DNA of 54,888 nt from the NCBI GenBank assembly GCA_022775985.1, contig JALFIM010000082.1:1-54888 (forward strand), in the 5' to 3' direction. Source of the DNA: Prevotella sp. (lineage in GTDB: Bacteria > Bacteroidota > Bacteroidia > Bacteroidales > Bacteroidaceae). Positions 1 through 7,884 of the stretch are shown one piece after another (position 1 is the stretch's first letter; the number at the start of each line of letters is the position of its first letter). The notes below the pieces were generated by a model that had not been told where the DNA came from, searched no databases, and saw only the letters and a program-made list of their open reading frames with translations. A program made the position numbers and the translations under genes.

Positions 1-1086
1 GCGGTTCTTGTGGTCGGGGCGGCGGCTCATGAAGTCGAGTGCTATGTCGAGGGAGTTGATGTCGGAGTTGTAGCTGTCGTTGATGAGCGTGCATCCGTGC
101 TGGCCTTCCTTCACCTCCAGGCGCATGGCCACAGGCTCAAGCTGCGGCATGCGCTCGCTGAGAGCCTGAGGACTGATGCCGAGATGCAGCGCCACGGCTA
201 CACAAGTCACGGAGTTCATCACCGAGGCATCATCGATGAACGGGATGATATAGCTCGATGTGTCGCCCTTATAGGTATATGTCACGCGCGACGTGTTGCC
301 ATCCTTCTCCACACTTCCTACGTATATGGCCGCAGCTGGGTCTGTCATCGACCACGAGAGTTGCTCACCCTTGTAGGCCGACTGCCTCATGCAGCGTCTC
401 ACCACCTCATCATCGTAGCAGTACACCACGCACTGTGCGTCGTGGAAGAGCCTCAACTTCTCCCTGCACTTGTCGTCGAGGGACTGGAAATTCTCCTGAT
501 GTGCGCTGCCGAGGCATGTCAGCACGCCTATGGTGGGCTGTATCATATCGCGCAGAGCCTGCATCTCGCCGGGCTCACTGATGCCGGCCTCGAAGATGCC
601 CACCTCCGACTGCTCATTAAGAAGCCACACCGACAGGGGCACGCCTATCTGCGAATTGTAGCTGCGCGGCGAACGAGTCACTGACATTGTGGGCGATAGT
701 ATCTGGCTGAGCCACTCCTTCACCACCGTCTTGCCATTGCTGCCGGTGATGCCTATGACTGGTATGTCGAACTCATCGCGGTGACGCTCGGCAAGCCTCT
801 GCAGTGCCACGAGTGACTTCTCCACCTTCAGGAAGTTGGCATCGGCATACGTTGACGCGTAGTCGGTGGGTACATTCTCCACCACGAAGTTGCGCACTCC
901 ACGGCGATACAGGTCGGATATATAATTGTGACCGTCGTTGCGGCCTGACTTCAAGGCGAAGAACAATGTCTCCTCGGCAAAGCACAGCGAGCGGCTGTCG
1001 GTAAGCAGGAATCCGATATTGGCATCGGCGGTGCCGAAACGGTGAGCTCCAATGAGCGTTGTTACTTTCTCAATAGTATAGGTCAT
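1..1086 (-). CDS. murF: UDP-N-acetylmuramoyl-tripeptide--D-alanyl-D-alanine ligase (MurF), 5' part
   Basis: MurF adds D-Ala-D-Ala to the UDP-MurNAc-tripeptide in the cytoplasm, the last soluble step of peptidoglycan precursor synthesis. The frame opens at ATG 1086 (MTYTIEKVTTLIG) and stays open to the window edge, giving 362 residues and no stop. The Mur-ligase ATP loop GITGSNGKT is at residues 112-120. The later stretches YNSQIGVPLSVW, EAGISEPGEM and LINDSYNSDINS match the central and C-terminal Mur motifs. In Bacteroidetes this protein is often a fusion with a C-terminal alanine racemase of roughly 800 residues in total; the window ends before that part, so fusion is only expected, not seen. 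A -7-like element lies 26 nt upstream. Confidence 0.93.
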   Translation of the reverse strand, partial: MTYTIEKVTTLIGAHRFGTADANIGFLLTDSRSLCFAEETLFFALKSGRNDGHNYISDLYRRGVRNFVVENVPTDYASTYADANFLKVEKSLVALQRLAERHRDEFDIPVIGITGSNGKTVVKEWLSQILSPTMSVTRSPRSYNSQIGVPLSVWLLNEQSEVGIFEAGISEPGEMQALRDMIQPTIGVLTCLGSAHQENFQSLDDKCREKLRLFHDAQCVVYCYDDEVVRRCMRQSAYKGEQLSWSMTDPAAAIYVGSVEKDGNTSRVTYTYKGDTSSYIIPFIDDASVMNSVTCVAVALHLGISPQALSERMPQLEPVAMRLEVKEGQHGCTLINDSYNSDINSLDIALDFMSRRPDHKNR

Positions 1087-1111
1087 TTCCTGATGAATTG
1101 TTATTTTGGTG

Positions 1112-1119
1112 CAAACTTA
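1112..1119 (-). promoter_or_regulatory. Promoter -7 element for murF
   Basis: On the minus strand this reads TAAGTTTG, matching the Bacteroidetes TAnnTTTG element, 26 nt before the murF ATG. A TTTG lies about 22 nt further upstream, near 1142-1145. Confidence 0.5.
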
Positions 1120-1153
1120 CAGAATTTCTCGCACATAAAGGCAAACAAATACG

Positions 1154-1161
1154 TAATTTTG
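1154..1161 (+). promoter_or_regulatory. Possible promoter for the outer-membrane protein gene
   Basis: TAATTTTG fits TAnnTTTG on the plus strand and would drive the gene at 1323 with a leader of about 155 nt. The rest of the gap from 1087 to 1322 holds no gene or repeat that I can see. Confidence 0.35.
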
Positions 1162-1322
1162 CAATGCGTAAAAAAATATGGGCCGCGACTAAGGGTTTTC
1201 CGTCCCGAACCCGTCTTAATAGCGACACTGCCTCGGAAAGGGCACTACGGCCACGCACCTGACGGCCGCACGCCGCACTGTAAAGCCCTGGCAGCATGTC
1301 TGACATTAAAACATACAACAAG

Positions 1323-1973
1323 ATGAAAACCAACAACACTATCAAGCTGTCGCTCTGTCTGTGCCTGAGCGGCATGGCACTGTCGCCTGTGGAGGCACAG
1401 TCAAAGTTCCATGTAGACCTCGACTACCACTACAATCTCGGTCTGTCGCAGAAGCTGCTCGGCAGCACCTACGGACGAAAGGACTACAAGATGGGCGGCA
1501 ACTCGCTGCGGCTCGGTGCCCGCTACGACGTGGCTCCGCAGTGGTCGGTAGGCGGCGGCATAGGACTCGACCGCTACACGGAGGATGACTTCAACACCAT
1601 GCCACTGTATGCCACGCTGCGCTACAAGCCGCTCAAGAAACTGCCGGGAGCCTATGCGTTCACAGACTTGGGATATGCCATAGGCGTATCCGACGACTTC
1701 TACCCTGGATTCACCGGCCGTCTGGGCTTGGGCTACACCTGAGCATTTGGAAAAACAAGTTGATGAAACCCTGGATTCACCGGCCGTCTGGGCTTGGGCT
1801 ACACCGTGAGCGTAACAAAGCACTTCGGGGTGAACTTCCAAGTGGCTTACGACTTCAAGGACTTCCGTGGCATAACGACAGGATATATCGACAATGCCAC
1901 ACAGAAACCTGTGTTCTACGACAGCAACAGCACGCGCCACTCCCTGTCGTTCGGCGTAGGCGTGACGTTCTGA
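1323..1973 (+). pseudogene. Outer-membrane beta-barrel-like protein, interrupted by a 66-bp insertion
   Basis: The frame starts at ATG 1323 with a clear signal peptide (MKTNNTIKLSLCLCLSGMAL, cleavage after VEAQ). It continues as alternating aromatic and glycine-rich strands (YDVAPQWSVGGGIGLDRY, AFTDLGYAIGVSDDF), typical of a small outer-membrane barrel of the OmpW or porin-family type. It meets TGA at 1740-1742 within an insertion flanked by a 38-bp direct repeat (1702-1739 and 1768-1805). Past the second copy the same frame resumes and ends at TGA 1971-1973 with a barrel-like tail finishing in F (LSFGVGVTF). Removing one repeat plus the 28-bp spacer (66 bp, 22 codons) gives an intact protein of 194 residues. 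The spacer adds three in-frame stops, so the gene is off as read. Specific function is unknown. Confidence 0.75.
1702..1805 (+). repeat. 38-bp direct repeat flanking a 28-bp stop-bearing spacer
   Basis: Copies at 1702-1739 and 1768-1805 are identical and separated by 28 bp that I do not find elsewhere in the window. The offset of 66 bp keeps the reading frame, but the spacer carries TGA at 1740, 1761 and 1764. Recombination between the copies would delete exactly 66 bp and restore the gene. Confidence 0.9.
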
Positions 1974-2058
1974 CCGCCATGCGCCACGACTGTGATGAAG
2001 CGTGCCGCATGCCACTGACGACTTACGAACCAAGTACACACCACATCCCGACGATGCT

Positions 2059-2574
2059 ATGCAGAGACAAATGACCATAGAACTGCTGTTCAGACACAAC
2101 TACCGTGCGCTGTGCATGTATGCCGTACACTTCCTCGGCGACATAGACATGGCCGAGGATGTGGTGATGGACTGCTTCGTGCGGCTGGCCGAGAAGTCGG
2201 GCGACGGAGGGTTGCCCGACTCACCGAAAAGCTACATATACCGCATGACGCGCAACGCCTGTCTTGATGCCTTAGGCCGACTCCGCCACGACACCGGCTC
2301 CGCAGCATGCGCCAACCTCGACATCGTGGCCGACGACGACACCACTCTGCAGGAACGCAGTGAGCGTGAGGCGCGGCTGTGGAGCGAGATAGACAAACTG
2401 CCCACGATGTGCCGGCGCGTGTTTCTGATGAGCAAGCGCGACGGAAAGCGCAACACCGACATAGCCCTGGCCCTCGGCATAAGCATCAAGACAGTGGAGG
2501 CGCACATACACAAGGCATACACCACGCTGCGCGGACGGGCCGCAGCCATATACATGATGCTCCTGTCATTGTAG
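2059..2574 (+). CDS. ECF-type RNA polymerase sigma-70 factor
   Basis: This is a sigma factor of the extracytoplasmic-function class, which directs RNA polymerase to promoters in response to a surface signal. The 171-residue product has region 2 (NYRALCMYAVHFLGDIDMAEDVVMDCFVRLAE) near residues 12-45 and a region 4 helix-turn-helix (KRNTDIALALGISIKTVEAHIHKAY) near residues 130-155. ATG 2059 is preferred because an upstream GTG at 2002 would add a poorly conserved tail; ATG 2071 is also possible. The next genes encode a FecR-like transmembrane protein and a TonB receptor with an STN domain, the usual FecI/FecR/FecA arrangement, so the signal is probably a ligand bound by that receptor. Confidence 0.92.
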   Translation: MQRQMTIELLFRHNYRALCMYAVHFLGDIDMAEDVVMDCFVRLAEKSGDGGLPDSPKSYIYRMTRNACLDALGRLRHDTGSAACANLDIVADDDTTLQERSEREARLWSEIDKLPTMCRRVFLMSKRDGKRNTDIALALGISIKTVEAHIHKAYTTLRGRAAAIYMMLLSL

Positions 2575-2620
2575 GGCGCGGCACGCCTCCGCTTACCTCA
2601 TAAACAAGAAAGCAAGTACT

Positions 2621-3091
2621 ATGAAAAGAATAAATGACGATGAACTCGACTTCGTGGTGAGGCACTACAAGCAGGGATGCCTCAACACCAACCGCGCTTG
2701 GCAACGGCTCCAGACCATGCGCCACATACGCAGCGGCGGCAACATGCGCCGCATAGCAGCGGCCGCGGCGGTAGTAGTGGCGGTAGGCATGGCCGTAGCT
2801 GCCGGCATAGCAGGCTACCGCAGCCTCATGGGCACGGGCCATGACGCTCCGTCAGCCGCGCCTACCGACTCTGCCGCAGCACCACCACGCCACAGTGCCG
2901 ACTCGGTGGCGGTGTTCCACTTCGACGACACACCCATAAACGAGGTGCTCGGCAAGCTGTCGCGGCACTACGGCGTGCAGTTGTCGGCAAGCGACACCAC
3001 CAAACGTGTGTCGGGAGAGATAGAGGCCGCATCGGCAGACGATGCCATAGAGGTACTCGAGACCACTCTCGACATAAAGATAAACAAGTAA
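2621..3091 (+). CDS. Short FecR-like anti-sigma/transducer (DUF4974)
   Basis: The protein has 156 residues. A cytoplasmic N-terminal part (INDDELDFVVRHYKQGCLNTNRAWQRL) resembles the sigma-binding end of FecR proteins. One membrane helix follows near residues 45-66 (AAAAAVVVAVGMAVAAGIAG), then a Ser/Pro/Ala linker and a periplasmic STN-like DUF4974 domain at about 95-156 (FHFDDTPINEVLGKLSRHYG). Usual FecR proteins run to about 300 residues with a central FecR domain, which is missing here. Its place between the sigma factor and the TonB receptor supports a role in passing the receptor signal across the inner membrane. Loss of the central domain is seen; the effect on signalling is inference. 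Confidence 0.8.
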   Translation: MKRINDDELDFVVRHYKQGCLNTNRAWQRLQTMRHIRSGGNMRRIAAAAAVVVAVGMAVAAGIAGYRSLMGTGHDAPSAAPTDSAAAPPRHSADSVAVFHFDDTPINEVLGKLSRHYGVQLSASDTTKRVSGEIEAASADDAIEVLETTLDIKINK

Positions 3092-3118
3092 CCGCCCCGC
3101 ATACCCATACTCATACGC

Positions 3119-5764
3119 ATGAGATTCCTCATACCTCTTATCATACTATGCTGCATGCAGCACGTCACGGCGGCGGCCGCACCCATACCGTCAACCGACT
3201 CTCAGGTCATGCCATCACCCACCGTACTCACCACGATGCGGCTGCTCCAGACGCTGCACGGCATACACTTAGTCTACGACTCATCGCTGCATCTCGGCAT
3301 GCCATACACCGGACCCGACATCCGCACCGTACCGCTGCGCCAGGCCCTCGCCCTGCTCTTCACCGCCAACGGCATAGAGTACAGGCTGCAACGGCACAAC
3401 GTGATACTCCGCAAGGCCGACACGCCTGTCGTGGGAGTCGACAAGAAGGCCGAGCGGCACGACATGCTCACCATAGGAGGGCGCATAACCGACTCCGACG
3501 GCGAGCCTATAATCAACGCCACCGTGTTCGACCTCGTATCGAAAGAAGGCACGCTGTCCGACCATCACGGCCGCTATCTGCTGCACCTGAGCGAGGGGCG
3601 GCACAGGCTGCGGGTGAGCAGTCTCGGCTGTGGAGCCGACACCCTCGACATACATCTGCGGGCCGACTGCACGCACAATTTCATTCTGCCGCAGACTACC
3701 ATGCTCACCGAGGTGGTAGTCACCGAGAACCTCAACTCACCAATGCTCACCACGCAGACTGGCAAGCGCACGTTCACACAGGAGGACATAAACAATGGGT
3801 TCGCCCTGCTGTCGTCGCCAGACCTCATAAAGACCATGCAGCGCACGTCGGGGGTGTCGGCCGGCGTAGACCTCATATCCGGGCTGTACGTACACGGGGG
3901 CGGCAGCGACGAGAACCTGTTTCTGCTCGACGGCACGCCCCTGTATCAGACCAACCACTCTCTGGGCCTCTTCTCCGCCTTCAACTCCGACATCATCAAG
4001 AGCGTAGACTTCTACAAGAGCGGTTTCCCGGCACGTTACAGCGGACGCATATCGTCGATAACCGACGTGTACACGCGCGACGGCAACATGCAGAAGGTGC
4101 ATGGCACGGTGTCCTTAGGGCTGCTCGACGGCCGCATACAGGTAGAGGGGCCCATACGCAAAGACCGCACCTCATTCAACATATCGCTGCGCCGCAGCTG
4201 GATAGACCTGCTCATGAAGCCGGCCCTCGCCATCGTCAACAGCGGCAACGACGACAAGTACAAGCTCGACTACATGTTCCACGACCTCAACATGAAGCTC
4301 ACGCACCGCCACTCCAGCCGCACCACGCTATGGGCAAGCCTCTACTCGGGACACGACAGCTACGGCGTGGACGACAAGAGCCGGTACGACGACAACGTGA
4401 GCGACACCGACAACCGCATGTCGTGGGGCAACGTCAACCTAACGCTCGGTACCGACATGCAGGCTTCACGCACCCTGTCGGTACAGGCCATGCTCACAGG
4501 CACATACAGCCACTCGCGGCAGAAGTACAGCGAGGACGACTACGACATAATAGACGGCAACGCCCACCGCCGCAACTTCCTCGACCTGCGGCTCAACCGC
4601 TCGCAGATGTTCGACCTCGCGGCACGTGCCGACCTCAACTGGCGGCCGGCCAACAGTCACCATCTGCACGGCGGACTCTCGCTCACGCGCCACCAGTTCC
4701 GCCCGCAGACCATACAGCAGTCGTTCTACTACGGCGACAAGCCTACGGGCAGCGACACCACATACGTGCGCTCGCACACCAACGCAGTGTCGTACGAGGC
4801 CACCGCTTACATAGAGGACGAGATGCGGTTCGGACCACGGCTGTCGGCCGACTTCGGCACAAGCCTCACCATAACGGCCGTCAACGGACGCACATACTGC
4901 ATGCCCGACCCACGCTTCGCCATGAAGTGGCAGATGTCGCCCACGGCATCACTGAAACTCTCGTACACGCACATGTCGCAGAGCATACACCGCATAGCGA
5001 GCAGTTTCCTCGAGCTGCCCACCGACTTCTGGGTTCCCACCACCGACGAAATAAAGCCGTCGCAGTCGCACCAACTGGCCGTGGGCGTGTACTCCCAGCC
5101 GTCGCATAGTCTCACGCTGTCGCTCGAAGCCTACTACAAACGCTCGTCGCACATACTGCAGTACCGCCACTGGATGGGGTTCCAGCCCTCCGCCACCACC
5201 TGGACGCGCGACGTGGCCGACGGCCATGGCAAGGCTTACGGCATAGAGGCCGACGCCACATACAGCCGTGGTGCCACCACCATGTCGCTGGCCTACACGC
5301 TGTCATGGAGCCGACGGCTGTTCAAGGACATATACCCCACGTGGTTTGACGACCAGTTCGACAACCGTCATAAGCTAAACCTCTCGCTGAAGCACGACTT
5401 CACGAGCCACGCGTCGGTATATGCAGCCTGGACATACCACTCAGGCAACCGCGTCACCATGCCCATAGGCTACGCCCTGCAGCCCCCGTTGCCGCACGCC
5501 ACCGACTACACCTACGGCTACATCTTCGACCGGCCCAACAACTACCGTCTGCCGTCCTACCACCGTCTCGACGTGGGTGCCAACTTCACACGCACCACAC
5601 GCCGAGGCCATGAGCGCACGTGGAACGTGAGCATATACAACGCCTACTGCCACCTCAACACCATGTACGTGAAAGTGTGGCTCGACGACGACAACCACTT
5701 CAGGGCCAAAAGCCGTGGCTTCATACCCATCATACCGTCAGTAAGCTACACGCTGCGATTCTGA
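3119..5764 (+). CDS. TonB-dependent receptor with STN signalling domain
   Basis: This is an outer-membrane active transporter energised by TonB. The 881-residue precursor has a signal peptide (MRFLIPLIILCCMQHVTAAAA). A secretin/TonB N-terminal (STN) domain lies at about residues 33-98, a carboxypeptidase-regulatory-like fold at about 115-195, and the plug at about 195-310 (LTEVVVTENLN, YVHGGGSDENLFLLDGTPLY). The beta-barrel ends in phenylalanine (VSYTLRF). The STN domain marks it as a transducer that talks to the FecR-like protein encoded just upstream. The following DUF4249 lipoprotein gene is a common partner in Bacteroidetes. The ligand cannot be read from the sequence. Confidence 0.95.
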   Translation: MRFLIPLIILCCMQHVTAAAAPIPSTDSQVMPSPTVLTTMRLLQTLHGIHLVYDSSLHLGMPYTGPDIRTVPLRQALALLFTANGIEYRLQRHNVILRKADTPVVGVDKKAERHDMLTIGGRITDSDGEPIINATVFDLVSKEGTLSDHHGRYLLHLSEGRHRLRVSSLGCGADTLDIHLRADCTHNFILPQTTMLTEVVVTENLNSPMLTTQTGKRTFTQEDINNGFALLSSPDLIKTMQRTSGVSAGVDLISGLYVHGGGSDENLFLLDGTPLYQTNHSLGLFSAFNSDIIKSVDFYKSGFPARYSGRISSITDVYTRDGNMQKVHGTVSLGLLDGRIQVEGPIRKDRTSFNISLRRSWIDLLMKPALAIVNSGNDDKYKLDYMFHDLNMKLTHRHSSRTTLWASLYSGHDSYGVDDKSRYDDNVSDTDNRMSWGNVNLTLGTDMQASRTLSVQAMLTGTYSHSRQKYSEDDYDIIDGNAHRRNFLDLRLNRSQMFDLAARADLNWRPANSHHLHGGLSLTRHQFRPQTIQQSFYYGDKPTGSDTTYVRSHTNAVSYEATAYIEDEMRFGPRLSADFGTSLTITAVNGRTYCMPDPRFAMKWQMSPTASLKLSYTHMSQSIHRIASSFLELPTDFWVPTTDEIKPSQSHQLAVGVYSQPSHSLTLSLEAYYKRSSHILQYRHWMGFQPSATTWTRDVADGHGKAYGIEADATYSRGATTMSLAYTLSWSRRLFKDIYPTWFDDQFDNRHKLNLSLKHDFTSHASVYAAWTYHSGNRVTMPIGYALQPPLPHATDYTYGYIFDRPNNYRLPSYHRLDVGANFTRTTRRGHERTWNVSIYNAYCHLNTMYVKVWLDDDNHFRAKSRGFIPIIPSVSYTLRF

Positions 5765-5812
5765 CCACAGGCCCGCAGCCCCCGTCACTCATCATACAAA
5801 ACCGCAAACAAT

Positions 5813-6751
5813 ATGAATATAAGACATGCCATCTGCCTGCTGCTCACAGTCGCTGCCGCCGCATCATGCACCGACAGCGCCGGTCTCGGGCAGCTCGACG
5901 GCAACCACAGCAAGCTCATCATATACGCCTTCCCCACCGACGGCGACTCCATAGGCATAACCGTGTCGCTCACCTGTCCCATGAACCGCCAGATGCCGCC
6001 GCTACACATAGCAAGCATCAGTTGCCGTACCAACGGACTGCCCGACCGCATAGTATGCCGTGGCGACACCATAGCCGACGGCATGCCCATAGCGAGGTAC
6101 ACCGCCGTGGGCCGTCACCGCAGCGGCGACACGATAGCCATCACCGTGACGGCCGACGGCATGCCCACGGCCGATGGCAGCACCGTCATACCGCAGCGGC
6201 CCGTAGTAGATAGCACGCGCATTGACACGGCTGTGTACAAAGGCAACGCCTACCCCGTGGTGCGGCTCTCCATGCGCGGCAACGGCTCCACACCGCACTA
6301 TGCCGTGGGGCTGGAGGGGCTCTACGCCCGTCCGTCATACGATGCCTCAGGCTACTATCAGGGGCATGGGCAGACAGGCTTCGTGTCGCTCGAGATAGGA
6401 GCCGAGCCCCTGCTGCGCAGCTCCACCAACATAGACATAACCCTCGGCGACTGGGACGACAATGCCTTCAACGACATATACAGGTTCGGCAGTTCCTCAT
6501 TCGCCGACGGCAAGGCCACGCTGCACCTCTATGCCGACACCTACACCCAGAGCGACTTCTGCGCCTACCGCCCCCACCTGTTCGCCCTCTCCACCGAATA
6601 CGACAGCATGCTGCGCTCACTCAACGACATCAACAACAACGACCTCGGCAAGTACGGTCTGGCATTCGCCTACTCCACATACACCAATATACGCGGAGGG
6701 TACGGCTGCATAGGGGCATACACCGTGGCGGTAGGCGGCTGGCTGAAGTAG
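5813..6751 (+). CDS. DUF4249 family lipoprotein
   Basis: The 312-residue protein begins with a lipoprotein signal ending in AAAASC (lipid-bearing Cys19) and is rich in beta strands. It matches the DUF4249 family found beside TonB receptors with carboxypeptidase-like N-termini. It probably sits at the outer membrane and assists the receptor encoded 48 bp upstream, in an unknown way. It closes the co-directional run sigma, anti-sigma, receptor, lipoprotein. Confidence 0.85.
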   Translation: MNIRHAICLLLTVAAAASCTDSAGLGQLDGNHSKLIIYAFPTDGDSIGITVSLTCPMNRQMPPLHIASISCRTNGLPDRIVCRGDTIADGMPIARYTAVGRHRSGDTIAITVTADGMPTADGSTVIPQRPVVDSTRIDTAVYKGNAYPVVRLSMRGNGSTPHYAVGLEGLYARPSYDASGYYQGHGQTGFVSLEIGAEPLLRSSTNIDITLGDWDDNAFNDIYRFGSSSFADGKATLHLYADTYTQSDFCAYRPHLFALSTEYDSMLRSLNDINNNDLGKYGLAFAYSTYTNIRGGYGCIGAYTVAVGGWLK

Positions 6752-6780
6752 TGCCCAGTCCACCTCCCCACGCTTTTCAC

Positions 6781-6945
6781 CCCTCTTTTCCACGCCATCG
6801 CACCCCACTTTTTTCTCACCCTCCGCCCCTCTCTTCCACACCTTACCCTCTTTTCCGCCCCATCACACCCCACTTTTCTCTCACCCTCCGCCCCTCTCTT
6901 CCACACCTTCACCCCCTCTTTTCCGCGCCATCGCACCGCTCGGTG
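6781..6945. repeat. Pyrimidine-rich array, about 22-23 bp period
   Basis: Eight units align on CCC(T/A)C at 6781, 6804, 6827, 6846, 6869, 6892, 6914 and about 6936, with steps of 23, 23, 19, 23, 23, 22 and about 22. A higher-order period near 65 bp (three units) is also visible. The plus strand is almost pure C and T, with short ACGCCATCG-like breaks. Short frames across it on either strand are not convincing genes. Confidence 0.85.
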
Positions 6946-6969
6946 TAACACATTGATAATTAGCATATT

Positions 6970-7055
6970 GCGAAACGGCCCATTTCAGGCTGCGAAATGG
7001 GCCGTTTCGCAGCCTGAAATGGACCGTTTCGCAGTACGATATGGGCCATATCGCA
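6970..7055. repeat. 22-bp phased palindromic array, locus 1
   Basis: Four units begin at 6973, 6995, 7017 and 7039, exactly 22 bp apart. The core is AAACGGCCCATTT in unit 1, its complement AAATGGGCCGTTT in unit 2, a one-base variant in unit 3 and a self-complementary variant in unit 4. Neighbouring units form two overlapping, mutually exclusive hairpins: arms 6970-6986 with 6994-7010 (17 bp), and 6980-6997 with 7005-7022 (18 bp). The same family recurs at 19590 and 32535. The rest of the gap to 7309 is AT-rich with no clear feature. Confidence 0.9.
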
Positions 7056-7309
7056 TGGCACACGCGGCAACGCCTTGGCTTTACCCCAATACAACAACAA
7101 TATTTTCTGAGAATAGCTTGCATACCTCAAGTATTTTGACGAATTTTGTACAGAGATTGCACATACGCTGATTTTAGCTTAACGACCCTGTACTGCCAAG
7201 CCATTAAAATCAACAGTATGCGCAACTTTTCATTCATGTTCATCAACTCATATCAATTCCAACAACGCATATTGAAATATAAGCAGTAAACAAACAATAG
7301 AGCATAGCT

Positions 7310-7861
7310 ATGTCAAAGTCTACAGTCAAGAAGTTTCTTCAGTCCATGCCCAAGGAGAGCATCATAGAAATGATAATGGAAATGTATTCCGCCCGAAAGG
7401 AGGCTCAGGAATATCTGGAGTTCTATACACATCCCAACGAGAGGGGTAAGCTCGAGGAATACAAGAATATCATCCGTGAGGAGTTCTATCCTGCAAGGCG
7501 GCGTGAGCCACAGACGCGCTTTACCGTTTGCCGAAAAGCCGTGGCCGACTTCAAGAAGCTGAAGCCTTCTGCTGACACGCTGGCCGACCTTATGGTGTCG
7601 TATATGGAATGGGCTACCAAGTTCACGCACGACTATGGCGACATGTGGGAACAGTACTACACCTCCGTAGAGGGCAACTTCGGCAAGACCGTGAAGCACA
7701 TAGTCGTCAACGACCTATGGGAGATATACGACTACAGACTCCGACAATGCGTGGAATGGGCATCAGTATGTGGCTATGGCTTCGCTGACACCATAGCAGA
7801 CCTCTATGAGGAAGGCAAGACCATGCACCTGCAACGCCCGAACACACATCCACAACCATGA
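7310..7861 (+). CDS. DUF6155 family protein
   Basis: The 183-residue soluble protein matches the uncharacterised DUF6155 family of Bacteroidetes. It has helical segments and a conserved-looking N-terminus (MSKSTVKKFLQSMPKESIIEMIMEMY). No catalytic motif is evident. It lies 23 bp before the first DUF262 gene on the same strand, which suggests co-transcription with the putative defence genes; a role as accessory or toxin partner is only inference. An array of phased repeats ends about 250 bp upstream. Confidence 0.8.
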   Translation: MSKSTVKKFLQSMPKESIIEMIMEMYSARKEAQEYLEFYTHPNERGKLEEYKNIIREEFYPARRREPQTRFTVCRKAVADFKKLKPSADTLADLMVSYMEWATKFTHDYGDMWEQYYTSVEGNFGKTVKHIVVNDLWEIYDYRLRQCVEWASVCGYGFADTIADLYEEGKTMHLQRPNTHPQP

Positions 7862-7884
7862 CAAGCCACATACAACAATAAGGC

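Noticed and set aside
6617..6966. Minus-strand frames with repeated KRG(A/V)EGE peptides
   Set aside because: They read through the pyrimidine-rich array and the end of the DUF4249 gene; the peptide repeat reflects the DNA repeat.
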